Position numbers and translations under genes: made by a program. Positions 1 to 7,323 of a DNA stretch of 16,815 nt are shown here, piece after piece. This DNA is from Alphaproteobacteria bacterium. GTDB taxonomy: Bacteria > Pseudomonadota > Alphaproteobacteria > RF32 > CAG-239. The notes under the pieces were generated by a model, which worked only from the letters and a program-made list of their open reading frames with translations, made no database searches and was not told where the DNA came from. The stretch's first letter is position 1, and every line of letters begins with the position of its first letter. The stretch covers positions 1 to 16,815 of the forward strand of contig JAGCTK010000138.1 in assembly GCA_017963715.1 (NCBI GenBank), read 5' to 3'.

Positions 1-2096
1 TAGTCTAAACCGATTTGATTGGCAAATTCAACAAAATCGGGGGCTTTCAACTTTAATTTGCCGCGATAAAACAGTTGGCCGTCATTGTTTGATAATCTGC
101 CGGCATAACTCACGGCCGTTTTACCGACCTGCGCAATTGTTTTTGTATTAAATGCATCAAACGTGCCGGAGGCAATACCCTCAAGTGTTGCTTTTTGCGT
201 TTGATGAAACAGCGGCCAATCTGGCAAACCGAGTTTTAACTTTTGATTGAATGTTTTGAAATCGGATATGTCAAATTTATATTTTAAGTTTTCAAATGAC
301 GGATTTCCGTTTAACTTTGACAGAACACCGGTTGCAGACAATTTAGATGATGCAACATTGGCAATGCTCATTTCTTTTAAGGTTACGACACCGTCACGCG
401 CACTGAGTTTCAAGGTTGTGTTTTCAAACGGAATTTTGTGATAAATACCAAGGCTTAACGATAAATTAGCCTCCAAATCCGTCGTATTTAAAAATTTAAA
501 CTGGCTCAAAAATTGTTTTGCTCTTGTTGTAAAGGTTTCTTTATCAGCATCCTTCTTGGGCTCGGGCAAATAATTATCAAAATTGATATTCTCACTTTGC
601 AAATTCAAGAATATGGCGTTTTTCCGGTCGCGCTTAATGCCGATAACGCCCGACATTTCAACCTTATCAAAACCCAGTTCAACAGGAGCGATTTTGATTT
701 CACTTAATGTTCCAGATAAATTAAATGATGCTCTCGCACTGCGGTAGGTGGAAGGCGTGTAGGCTTCAACATTGACATTGGCCCAATGTAAAAACTTTAA
801 CAAATCTTGGCTCAGAGCCTGCACCTGAAAATTATACATAAGGCGCTTGTCGTTTTCAAAAATATCGCCTTTGACGGAGATGTCCGTATCGCCTGCCGTC
901 AACGCAGCCAAATTTTTGATTTTAATCACACCTTTGACAATATCCGCGCTTAACTTAAAGTTACGGATCGTTTCGCCGCCCAAAAGCGCACGCGTTGCCG
1001 CAACATCTGCCGCCAGATCATAAGTAAAGGCCGGCTCATAAGGCTTTTTGGAGGCTTCGGCCTGTTTCAAATATTCTTGCAACACAGATACAAACGGCAT
1101 CAAATCTAAATCCGTCATTTCAAAAACGGCTTCAATCTTTTTAGGCTCATCATTTGTGGACACCAAAGGCACCAACACGCGGCCGGAACCGGCCAAGTTA
1201 TCACCGTATTTGACAATAAAACTTGATAAATCGGCTTGTCGCGGATTGACCGACAAATCAATTGATGCAGCCACCGGGTAGTTATATTTTTCATCTAACA
1301 GTTTTTGGCCCGTGATGGTATTAACAAAGACAGACGGTTTCTGCGATTCAACCGTAAAATTACCTTTAATTTCGCTGTTGTTTGACAAGACGGAACCGTC
1401 AAAACGGGCATAACTTTCGGATGACGGATGCGTCAACACAAGATTAAGCGAAGTCGAAAAACTTTCTGATAATGTGCCGACATTTAAGGCAAAGCCCGCC
1501 GGTGTATTGTCTTTTAAGAAATTGCCGTCAATTCTGAACGGTCCGATCAAACTTTGTGCCGCAATATCCGCATTGACCTTGTGAAAAGCCGAATCGACGT
1601 TTAATGTTTTGTTGACGATACGCACAACCGAATCTTGCAACATCACACTGTTAAACGCAATATCCACACCCGCCAGATTAAAACTTTGTTCGGCATCTAT
1701 CGGGCTGTACCAGTTGGTTTTGCCGTCATCTAAAAACTCAATTAAAAGATTGGCATTGACCAAATTCATCTTATCAATCACAAACTGCTTTTTAATGAGC
1801 GGCATCAAACTCAAATCCGCCACCATTTCTTTGACTTCGGCAATCGGCGTATTGGCGACGGCCGGATTTGGATTGGAATTATACACTTTGATATTCGTCG
1901 CACTCAAATGCGGTTTCGGCCAAAAAGTCAAATCAATCTTGCCGTTTATGACAATTTTTTTGCCTGTTATTTTTTCAAGTTGCGCGGTCATTTTTGTCTT
2001 GTAATTATTCCAATCAATCGTTGAGACATAATATGACAAACCGCCCAATGCCAACAAAATCAAAATCAAGTGTGTAATGAATATTTTCTTAAACAC
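1..2096 (-). CDS. AsmA-family envelope protein, C-terminus cut by window edge
   Basis: Reading the minus strand from a GTG at 2096 gives about 698 uninterrupted codons to the left edge, so the gene is partial at its 3' end. GGAGAA lies 7 bases before the GTG. The protein begins MFKKIFITH and has one hydrophobic segment (about residues 4-22), as expected for an inner-membrane anchor with a long periplasmic part. Residues about 40-130 carry the AsmA N-terminal pattern: a KKIVINGKIDLTFWPKPHL stretch, then a VADLSLMPLIKKQFVIDKM stretch, then a DDGKTNWYSP stretch. The rest is the beta-rich, low-cysteine sequence typical of AsmA/TamB-like proteins, which are linked to phospholipid transport to the outer membrane and to outer-membrane assembly. 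Family assignment is firm; the specific role is not. Plus-strand frames inside this region are shadows. Confidence 0.88.
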   Translation of the reverse strand, partial: MFKKIFITHLILILLALGGLSYYVSTIDWNNYKTKMTAQLEKITGKKIVINGKIDLTFWPKPHLSATNIKVYNSNPNPAVANTPIAEVKEMVADLSLMPLIKKQFVIDKMNLVNANLLIEFLDDGKTNWYSPIDAEQSFNLAGVDIAFNSVMLQDSVVRIVNKTLNVDSAFHKVNADIAAQSLIGPFRIDGNFLKDNTPAGFALNVGTLSESFSTSLNLVLTHPSSESYARFDGSVLSNNSEIKGNFTVESQKPSVFVNTITGQKLLDEKYNYPVAASIDLSVNPRQADLSSFIVKYGDNLAGSGRVLVPLVSTNDEPKKIEAVFEMTDLDLMPFVSVLQEYLKQAEASKKPYEPAFTYDLAADVAATRALLGGETIRNFKLSADIVKGVIKIKNLAALTAGDTDISVKGDIFENDKRLMYNFQVQALSQDLLKFLHWANVNVEAYTPSTYRSARASFNLSGTLSEIKIAPVELGFDKVEMSGVIGIKRDRKNAIFLNLQSENINFDNYLPEPKKDADKETFTTRAKQFLSQFKFLNTTDLEANLSLSLGIYHKIPFENTTLKLSARDGVVTLKEMSIANVASSKLSATGVLSKLNGNPSFENLKYKFDISDFKTFNQKLKLGLPDWPLFHQTQKATLEGIASGTFDAFNTKTIAQVGKTAVSYAGRLSNNDGQLFYRGKLKLKAPDFVEFANQIGLD

Positions 2097-2103
2097 GGAT
2101 AAA

Positions 2104-2109
2104 TTCTCC
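2104..2109 (-). promoter_or_regulatory. ribosome binding site for the AsmA-family gene
   Basis: The minus strand reads GGAGAA here, 7 bases before a GTG at 2096. The next in-frame ATG is about 30 codons downstream, after the membrane anchor, so this site supports the GTG start. Confidence 0.6.
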
Positions 2110-2124
2110 AAAGCAATCTAAATC

Positions 2125-2154
2125 TTTACGAATTGTTAGAATAATGTATATTAT
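2125..2154 (+). promoter_or_regulatory. putative sigma-70 promoter of cdd-punA-deoA
   Basis: TTTACG (2125-2130) is followed after 18 bases by TATTAT (2149-2154). An alternative -10, TATATT at 2147-2152, gives a spacing of 16. Both hexamers are partial matches. Transcription would start near 2161, leaving a leader of about 30 bases before the cdd ATG. Confidence 0.4.
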
Positions 2155-2160
2155 CATTAT
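2141..2160. promoter_or_regulatory. palindrome in the divergent AsmA/cdd promoter region
   Basis: ATAATG (2141-2146) and CATTAT (2155-2160) form a perfect 6-base inverted repeat with an 8-base AT-rich centre. It overlaps the -10 elements of both divergent promoters, where an operator would sit. The sequence is AT-only apart from two bases, so chance is a real alternative. Confidence 0.3.
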
Positions 2161-2161
2161 A
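2156..2161 (-). promoter_or_regulatory. putative -10 element for the AsmA-family gene
   Basis: The minus strand reads TATAAT, a perfect sigma-70 -10 hexamer, 59 bases upstream of the GTG start. No good -35 is seen at 16-18 bases, so only the -10 is supported. It overlaps the right arm of the palindrome at 2141-2160 and lies next to the plus-strand promoter of cdd. Confidence 0.4.
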
Positions 2162-2193
2162 AGCAATCAATTTTTTTCATTTAGGCAACGAAA

Positions 2194-2592
2194 ATGGTTA
2201 TGCTTGATACACTTTTTGAAAAAGCATCTGAAACACGAAAAAATGCTTATGCTCCCTACTCTTCTTTTAATGTCGGCGCGGCAATTTTGACACCTTCCGG
2301 TCATATCTATGTCGGCGCTAATGTTGAAAATGTGTCTTATCCGTGCGGAATGTGTGCCGAATCGGGTGCTATTTCGGCAATGATTGCGGCCGGTGAATAT
2401 CAAATTGCCGATATTCTTATCGTTGCAGATTCTAAAAATTTAATTTCTCCTTGCGGTGCTGGTCTGCAGAGAATCGCCGAATTTGCAGATGATCATACGA
2501 TGATACATCTTGCCGATTTGGAAGGTATCAAACAATCTTATCCGATTGCCAAACTGTTGCCCGTTGCTTTTGCCGAGGATTTGAAAAAATGA
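2194..2592 (+). CDS. cdd: cytidine deaminase with altered zinc site
   Basis: This 132-residue protein matches the small tetrameric cytidine deaminases, which hydrolyse cytidine and deoxycytidine to uridine and deoxyuridine in the cytoplasm. The YAPYSSFNVGAA stretch (residues 19-30), the ribose-binding GANVEN (41-46) and the catalytic CAE (C54, E56) are present. The second zinc motif, normally PCGxCRQ, reads PCGAGLQ (86-92): C87 is kept, but the third cysteine is Gly90 and the following Arg is Leu. The residue after CAE, usually Arg, is Ser57. The reading frame is intact, so this is not an obvious frameshift. It heads a salvage operon, overlapping punA by 4 bases. The ATG at 2194 has a weak AGG 8 bases upstream; an ATG at 2200 is a possible alternative. 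The fold is sure, normal activity is not. Confidence 0.9.
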   Translation: MVMLDTLFEKASETRKNAYAPYSSFNVGAAILTPSGHIYVGANVENVSYPCGMCAESGAISAMIAAGEYQIADILIVADSKNLISPCGAGLQRIAEFADDHTMIHLADLEGIKQSYPIAKLLPVAFAEDLKK

Positions 2593-3389
2593 TTGACACA
2601 TATGTACAAAACATCCGAAAAGAACTTGGTGATTTTCAGCCCGAGATTTTAATTATTTTAGGTTCGGGACTCAGTGTTTTAGCAGATAAAATCCAAGACA
2701 AAATCATTATCCCCTACACCAAAATCGGTTTTCCGCTCATTACGGTGGAAGGCCATAAAGGCGAATTGATTGCCGGCACGCTCGGCCCGAAAAACGTGCT
2801 GTGTATGAACGGACGTTATCACCTTTATGAAGGTCACTCTCCTGCTTTGATTAAAGATATGATGTCGGCTTATCAACGGCTCGGCATCAAAGAAATTATT
2901 GCAACCAATGCCGCCGGTTCACTCAGACCCGAGATGATTCCCGGCTCGTTGATGATGATTACAGATCATATCAATTTTTCGGGACAAAACCCTTTAACAG
3001 GCGTCAACAATGATAAAGAAGGCCCTCGTTTTCCCAATATGAGTGATGCTTATGATGTTGATTTGGCAGATAAAATGCGGCAAACGGCCATAGAAAACAA
3101 TATCAAACTTTTTGAAGGAACTTACTTTTTTGTGGTCGGGCCCAATTTTGAGACAAAGGCCGAAGTCAAGGCGTTTCGCACTTTAGGCGCGGATGCCGTC
3201 GGTATGTCAACCGTGCCTGAGGTGATTGCCGCCGTTTATTTTGGTATGAAAGTAGTCGGTATTTCCGTTATTACCAACCAAACAGCCGATATTCAAACGC
3301 ATACCTTAAGCGACGAAGAAACACTTTTTGAAGCACGTCAGGCCGCCGTCGATTTGCAAGGTCTTATCTTAAAGTTTTTGGAGAAGTGA
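2589..3389 (+). CDS. punA: purine nucleoside phosphorylase, trimeric type
   Basis: 266 residues, the usual length for the trimeric (PNP/MTAP superfamily) purine nucleoside phosphorylases, which split inosine and guanosine (and deoxy forms) with phosphate into base and (deoxy)ribose-1-phosphate. Visible motifs are the phosphate-binding GSGLS (25-29), EGHKGE (54-59) and NGRYHLYEGH (74-83), ATNAAGSL (105-112), DHINFSGQNPL (126-136), GPNFETKAE (184-192) with the purine-contacting Glu188, and ITNQTA (228-233) with Asn230. The C-terminal SHEE-like motif reads SDEE (241-244), so the His that contacts the ribose 5'-OH in well-studied members is Asp. The ATG overlaps the cdd stop (ATGA), with GAGGA at 2575-2579. 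It could also be named deoD or xapA in some schemes, but it is not the hexameric DeoD family. Confidence 0.93.
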   Translation: MIDTYVQNIRKELGDFQPEILIILGSGLSVLADKIQDKIIIPYTKIGFPLITVEGHKGELIAGTLGPKNVLCMNGRYHLYEGHSPALIKDMMSAYQRLGIKEIIATNAAGSLRPEMIPGSLMMITDHINFSGQNPLTGVNNDKEGPRFPNMSDAYDVDLADKMRQTAIENNIKLFEGTYFFVVGPNFETKAEVKAFRTLGADAVGMSTVPEVIAAVYFGMKVVGISVITNQTADIQTHTLSDEETLFEARQAAVDLQGLILKFLEK

Positions 3390-3390
3390 G

Positions 3391-4695
3391 ATGTTACCTC
3401 AAGAAATTATCCGCAAAAAACGCAATCATCTGCCGCTTTCAAAAGAAGAGATTGATTTTTTTATCAAAGGCGTGACGGATGAAAGCATTTCGGATGCACA
3501 AATCGGTGCTTTGACGATGGCTGTTTTCTTAAATGGTTTTAATCAGGATGAAAAAGTCAATTTGACCCTTGCCATGCGTGATTCGGGTGATGTTTTAAGT
3601 TGGGATGTTGACGGCCCTGTTGTGGATAAGCACTCAACCGGCGGTGTCGGTGACAAAGTAAGCCTTATATTGGGGCCGATCTTGGCAGCATGCGGTGCCT
3701 ATGTTCCGATGATTTCAGGCCGCGGTTTGGGCCATACGGGCGGCACGCTTGATAAATTAGATTCCGTTAAAGGGTATCAAACATCCCCTTCTAATGAATT
3801 GTTCCAAAAAACAGTTAAAGAAGTCGGCTGCGCTATCATCGGACAAACAGGCAATTTAGCACCTGCCGACAAACGTATTTATGCTGTGCGTGATGTGTGT
3901 GCAACCGTTGAGTCGATACCACTCATTACAGCCTCCATATTGTCCAAAAAATTAGCATCCGGGCTTGATAATTTGGTGATGGATGTCAAATTCGGCAACG
4001 GTGCTTTTATGGATAATACAGATGATGCGCGGATGCTTGCAAAATCGATTGTTGAAGTGGCAAATAATGCCGGCACCAAAACAACCGCTCTTTTGACGGA
4101 TATGAATGCCGTTTTATGTACGGCTGTCGGCAATGCCGTTGAGATTTCGGAAGTTGTGCAATATTTAAAAAGAAACCGTGTCAACAAGCGTTTGGATGAG
4201 GTTACAAAAGCACTTGCCGTTGAAATTTTGACTGCCTCAAAACTGGCCGACAACGCCGATGATGCTTTATCAAAAATCGAGCATGTGTTGTCATCCGGCC
4301 AGGCACTTCAAAAATTTGAGCAAATGGTATATACATTAGGCGGCCCACATGATTTTGCGGCACATGTCCAAGATTATATGCCTCAAGCCCCGATTGTTCG
4401 GCCGGTTTATCCTTTGCATGACGGATATGTTGTCAGCATGCAAACAAGGCAAATCGGTCTTGCGCTTGTTGAGCTCAAAGGCGGTCGGACACACCCCTTA
4501 CAAACCGTCAATCATGCAACCGGTATGACAGATTTTTGCCAAATCGGTGATAAAATTGACACTCAAACACCGCTTTGCATGATACATGCACAAACTGAAT
4601 CTGATTTTGAACGTGCGGCTTTCGTATTGCCTCAATTGATTGAAATCGGCGACAAGCCGACCTTATATTCCGTTATATTGGAAAAAATCGGGTAA
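3391..4695 (+). CDS. deoA: thymidine phosphorylase
   Basis: 434 residues, the full length for DeoA, a homodimer that cleaves thymidine (and deoxyuridine) with phosphate to base and deoxyribose-1-phosphate. KHSTGGVGDKVS (80-91) is the phosphate-binding loop. The pyrimidine-phosphorylase signature SGRGLGHTGGTLDKLD spans 109-124, with Asp where Glu is usual at its last position. The APADKRIYAVRDV and ESIPLITASILSKKLASG stretches carry the substrate Arg, Ser and Lys. The C-terminal third is the usual PYNP_C domain. The start lies one base after the punA stop, with GGAG at 3380-3383. Deoxyuridine from Cdd is a substrate, so the three enzymes form a coherent salvage or catabolic set. No deoB or deoC is seen nearby. 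Confidence 0.95.
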   Translation: MLPQEIIRKKRNHLPLSKEEIDFFIKGVTDESISDAQIGALTMAVFLNGFNQDEKVNLTLAMRDSGDVLSWDVDGPVVDKHSTGGVGDKVSLILGPILAACGAYVPMISGRGLGHTGGTLDKLDSVKGYQTSPSNELFQKTVKEVGCAIIGQTGNLAPADKRIYAVRDVCATVESIPLITASILSKKLASGLDNLVMDVKFGNGAFMDNTDDARMLAKSIVEVANNAGTKTTALLTDMNAVLCTAVGNAVEISEVVQYLKRNRVNKRLDEVTKALAVEILTASKLADNADDALSKIEHVLSSGQALQKFEQMVYTLGGPHDFAAHVQDYMPQAPIVRPVYPLHDGYVVSMQTRQIGLALVELKGGRTHPLQTVNHATGMTDFCQIGDKIDTQTPLCMIHAQTESDFERAAFVLPQLIEIGDKPTLYSVILEKIG

Positions 4696-4703
4696 CAACC
4701 GAT
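4687..4703. other. short hairpin over the deoA and pgpA stop codons
   Basis: ATCGG and CCGAT form a 5-base stem around a 7-base loop in the 7-base gap between the convergent genes. There is no T-tract on either side, so it is at best a weak 3' end structure and may be chance. Confidence 0.2.
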
Positions 4704-5185
4704 CAGGCGCGGCAAAGAAGCATCAAGACGATCGCGGCAAAAAGGCCGGCAAACACATCATCAAGCATCACACCAAAGGCATTTTTGAGTTTTGTATCTG
4801 CCCATTTAACAGGGCCGAATTTGACAATATCAAAAAAACGAAACAAGCCAAAGCCTAAAAGATAAATCAGCAAAATATCAGATGATACTTGATGATAAAG
4901 TGTTGTTTGTGCTATCAGCAAAAAAGCGGTTAATTGACCGGCCGTTTCATCAATCACGATTTTGCCGGGATCATTCTCTTTTTCGCCTTTGGTGGCATAA
5001 TAGACTGCAATCGTGCCAATGATAAAAACGCACAAGGTTGTGTAAAAAATACCTTTATAACCAAAAAAATACGCAGCCAAAAACGCAAGCGGCAACGATG
5101 CCAGCGAGCCGAATGTTCCCGGTGCTTTGCGTGCCAACCCCACGCCGAATAATGTGGCAATTAAAAGTGCAATCTTTTTTTTCAT
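4703..5185 (-). CDS. pgpA: phosphatidylglycerophosphatase A
   Basis: From the ATG at 5185 this gives 160 residues, close to the usual length of PgpA, the membrane phosphatase that makes phosphatidylglycerol from phosphatidylglycerophosphate. Motifs are APGTFGSLASLP (21-32), DPGKIVIDETAG (72-83) and FRFFDIVKFGPVKWAD (115-130) followed by GVMLDDVFAG (138-147). Hydrophobic segments lie near 30-62, 84-112 and 141-158. An in-frame start at 5230 would add 15 non-conserved residues. I reject it because the promoter at 5221-5248 puts the transcript start downstream of that codon. The gene converges on deoA and is divergent from gpsA, another phospholipid gene. Confidence 0.93.
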   Translation of the reverse strand: MKKKIALLIATLFGVGLARKAPGTFGSLASLPLAFLAAYFFGYKGIFYTTLCVFIIGTIAVYYATKGEKENDPGKIVIDETAGQLTAFLLIAQTTLYHQVSSDILLIYLLGFGLFRFFDIVKFGPVKWADTKLKNAFGVMLDDVFAGLFAAIVLMLLCRA

Positions 5186-5220
5186 TGTTTTTCTTTCAGG
5201 TAAATTTGAACCGTTGTCAC

Positions 5221-5248
5221 AGTATAGCAATACTTAATATAATTGCAA
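5221..5248 (-). promoter_or_regulatory. sigma-70 promoter of pgpA, extended -10
   Basis: On the minus strand TTGCAA (5248-5243) is followed after 16 bases by TATACT (5226-5221). The -10 is preceded by TGC, making an extended -10 (TGnTATACT). Transcription would begin near 5214, about 29 bases before the ATG at 5185. Confidence 0.6.
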
Positions 5249-5259
5249 CGAGATTTTTT

Positions 5260-5269
5260 TGGCATGCCA
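5260..5269. promoter_or_regulatory. perfect 10-base palindrome between pgpA and gpsA
   Basis: TGGCATGCCA is a perfect palindrome, upstream of the -35 elements of both divergent promoters. It could be a regulator site, but a single 10-base palindrome is weak evidence. Confidence 0.2.
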
Positions 5270-5281
5270 TCATAAATTTGT

Positions 5282-5308
5282 TTGACGATCATCTCGCATC
5301 TTTATAAC
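5282..5308 (+). promoter_or_regulatory. putative sigma-70 promoter of gpsA
   Basis: TTGACG (5282-5287) is followed by TATAAC (5303-5308). Both are close to consensus, but the 15-base spacing is short. The leader would be about 85 bases, in which I see no other structure. Confidence 0.4.
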
Positions 5309-5400
5309 GATTGCTTGTGAACTGTCTAAAATATTTCTTGCAAACGATGTTTTCCGAAGTTAAACTGCCTTCAAAGTGAACTTAAAAAGGAAAACACGTT

Positions 5401-6366
5401 ATGAAAGAAATATCTGTCATCGGATGTGGCCGTTGGGGGACGTTTTTAGGCTGGTATGCGGCCAATTATGTGGTCGACAAAGTCAAATTGTATGATATTC
5501 CGACATCGCCGAATTTTATTGAACTCATTGATACGCGCAAAAACTCGTATTTAACCTTGAGTGACAATATGTTTTTGACGCCGGATCTAAATGAGATTTT
5601 CAAAAATGACGATATTATCATATCTATCGGTTGTCAGCATTTAAGAGAACTGGCCAAACAAATCAATCAATACAATCTTTCGGGCAAACACTTTTTGCTT
5701 GCTATGAAGGGTTTGGAAGAGCCGAGCGCAAAGATTTTGGTTGATGTGATGGCAGAAGAAATTACGCAAGATGACGTTCATTTTGCCTGTCTCGGCGGCC
5801 CCGGACACGTCCAAGATTACTTAAAAAAAGTGCCATCTTGTGCCGTGATTGACAGCCGCGAAGAAGCCGAGAAAAAACATTGGATTGAGTTGATGCAAAG
5901 CGAACTTATCCGTTTTTATTACGGAACGGATGTTGTCGGCAACCAAATCGGTGCGGCACTTAAAAATGTCATCGGTATTGCGGCCGGCATTTTAGACGGC
6001 TTGGAGTGGTATGGTCTCAAAGGTGCATTGATGGCAAGGGCTCCTGTTGAAGTCGGGCGTTTTATCAAGCATTTCGGCGGCAACCCGATGAGCGCATATG
6101 GTTTGGCACACTTAGGCGACTATGAAGCAACGCTTTTTTCAAAGAACAGCCACAACAGGCTTTATGGCGAGATGTTGGCGCAAGGTCAGCAATCATCCAA
6201 ATCAGCTGAAGGTCCGATGACATTAAAGGCCGTTAAGATTATTGCCGACAGAGACGGTTTGGAAATGCCGATTTGCCAAGCGCTTTACAGTGTTGTTTTT
6301 GAAGATGCACCGATTAAACCGACGATTAAAACAATGTTTGAGCGTGAACTTAAACGCGAGTTTTAA
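5401..6366 (+). CDS. gpsA: NAD(P)-dependent glycerol-3-phosphate dehydrogenase, divergent
   Basis: 321 residues, the usual length for GpsA, which reduces dihydroxyacetone phosphate to sn-glycerol-3-phosphate for phospholipid synthesis. The N-terminal Rossmann motif is GCGRWGT (8-14). AMKGLE (101-106) gives the conserved Lys. ALKNVIGIAAGILDGL (186-201) carries Lys188 at the position of the catalytic lysine. Several signatures deviate from the family norm: GGPGHVQDY (132-140) replaces the usual GPSFA-type loop, GLAHLGDYEAT (234-244) replaces GLAG-GDL--T, and SHNR (250-253) replaces SRNR. AAGGAA precedes the ATG. The gene stands alone, divergent from pgpA, and ends in a strong terminator. GpsA is the best name; a related NAD-dependent sugar-phosphate dehydrogenase cannot be excluded. 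Confidence 0.82.
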   Translation: MKEISVIGCGRWGTFLGWYAANYVVDKVKLYDIPTSPNFIELIDTRKNSYLTLSDNMFLTPDLNEIFKNDDIIISIGCQHLRELAKQINQYNLSGKHFLLAMKGLEEPSAKILVDVMAEEITQDDVHFACLGGPGHVQDYLKKVPSCAVIDSREEAEKKHWIELMQSELIRFYYGTDVVGNQIGAALKNVIGIAAGILDGLEWYGLKGALMARAPVEVGRFIKHFGGNPMSAYGLAHLGDYEATLFSKNSHNRLYGEMLAQGQQSSKSAEGPMTLKAVKIIADRDGLEMPICQALYSVVFEDAPIKPTIKTMFERELKREF

Positions 6367-6392
6367 GTCTTTGCTTCGAAAATCAAAATGAC

Positions 6393-6425
6393 AACACACG
6401 ATTTTTCAAAATCGTGTGTTTTTTT
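6393..6425 (+). terminator. intrinsic terminator after gpsA
   Basis: AACACACGATTTT (6393-6405) pairs perfectly with AAAATCGTGTGTT (6408-6420). The innermost pairs would open to give an 11-base stem with a TTCA loop. A run of seven Ts (6419-6425) follows. It lies 26 bases after the gpsA stop and is the clearest terminator in the window. Confidence 0.92.
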
Positions 6426-6449
6426 GATGGTATAACCTTGTCAACATGC

Positions 6450-6478
6450 TTGATGATAACAAAAAAACACGTTATTTT
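6450..6478 (+). promoter_or_regulatory. putative promoter of rlpA
   Basis: TTGATG (6450-6455) and TATTTT (6473-6478) are 17 bases apart. Each matches consensus at four of six positions. A promoter is expected here, because a strong terminator lies just upstream and a gene cluster starts at 6514. Confidence 0.3.
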
Positions 6479-6513
6479 ACTTGAAAGACTAATTGATATA
6501 AAGGGAATAAAGA

Positions 6514-7323
6514 GTGTTGAACCATCTAAAAACAACGCTGCTTGTTTTATTTGTGGCCGGGTGTGCCTCGCACGGCACACCTGAACTGTCGGGGTTGTCG
6601 CCCAAAGCGCAATCAGTCATTATCAAGCAATACGGCGGTGTCTATAAAGTGGGTAATCCTTACAAAATCATGGGGCGTTGGTATTATCCGAAAGAGGATT
6701 ATCATTACAGTGAAGTCGGCATGGCCAGTTGGTATGGTGATGATTTTCATGCCAAGCGGACTGCAAACGGCGAAAAATATGACATGAATACCCTTACCGC
6801 CGCACACCGTACATTGCCCTTACCATCTATTGTCAAAGTGACCAATTTGGAAAACGGCCGCTCGCTTGTGGTGCGCGTCAATGATCGCGGGCCTTATGTC
6901 AAAGATCGAATTATTGACCTTTCAAAACGCAGTGCACAACTTTTGGGTTATCAAACCAAAGGCACAGCCAAAGTCAAAGTTGAGATTATGGCAGACGAAA
7001 GCAAAGCCTTAAAAGCCGCCCTCTTAAATCAATCCGCCTCAACCTCGCAACCGATTAAAAAAGCCGATAAAACGACTGTTCAGAACGGCACCGCTCAAGG
7101 CTATTTTATTCAGGCAGGTTCTTTTCAAGACAAGAATTTAGCCGTCAACTTTGAAAACAAATTATCCAAATTCGGCAAAACGCAAATCGCCGAGGCCGAT
7201 ATCAACGGGCATACCTATTATCGTGTCAGATTGGGGCCGATTGCAAATGAGGAAAGCGCACAAGATATGTTGCTCAAAGTGCAATCGGGCGGTTTTCATG
7301 ATGCAAGAATTGTTCAAAAATAA
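6514..7323 (+). CDS. rlpA: RlpA-type septal-ring lipoprotein / lytic transglycosylase
   Basis: 269 residues. A short signal peptide ends in a lipobox, VAGC (14-17), so Cys17 should be lipidated. A double-psi beta-barrel follows (about 68-157): GMASWYG (69-75), TANGE with Glu87, TAAHRTLP with His98 and VNDRGPYV with Asp124. These residues match the active-site positions of RlpA enzymes that cut peptidoglycan strands lacking stem peptides. A SPOR domain closes the protein (about 195-268, GYFIQAGSFQ to the end); it binds denuded glycan at division sites. The start is GTG with AGGG 8 bases upstream. dacA follows 12 bases later. Stem-peptide trimming by DacA and glycan cleavage by RlpA are functionally related. 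Whether this copy is catalytic or only structural is not shown. Confidence 0.93.
   Translation: MLNHLKTTLLVLFVAGCASHGTPELSGLSPKAQSVIIKQYGGVYKVGNPYKIMGRWYYPKEDYHYSEVGMASWYGDDFHAKRTANGEKYDMNTLTAAHRTLPLPSIVKVTNLENGRSLVVRVNDRGPYVKDRIIDLSKRSAQLLGYQTKGTAKVKVEIMADESKALKAALLNQSASTSQPIKKADKTTVQNGTAQGYFIQAGSFQDKNLAVNFENKLSKFGKTQIAEADINGHTYYRVRLGPIANEESAQDMLLKVQSGGFHDARIVQK

Noticed and set aside
1609..2004. 131-codon plus-strand frame, with smaller plus-strand frames at 247-441, 513-707 and 1048-1281
   Set aside because: All lie antisense to the continuous AsmA-family frame on the minus strand, have no ribosome site or recognisable motifs, and vanish as genes once that long frame is read through to the window edge.
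2141..2160. Possible Fur box between the AsmA gene and cdd
   Set aside because: Only the first part of the GATAAT array matches well; the second half is displaced. AT-rich promoter DNA easily gives such matches, so it is listed only as a palindrome.
2167..2403. 78-codon minus-strand frame over the start of cdd
   Set aside because: Antisense shadow of cdd, whose protein has clear family motifs; the frame's own sequence shows none.
5186..5230. Longer N-terminus for PgpA starting at 5230
   Set aside because: The extended -10 promoter at 5221-5248 would start the transcript downstream of this codon, and the extra residues are not conserved.
4640..5307. Plus-strand frames at 4640-4858, 4934-5152 and 5038-5307
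   Set aside because: They are antisense to pgpA or run over the end of deoA, with compositions that look like shadows and no motifs.
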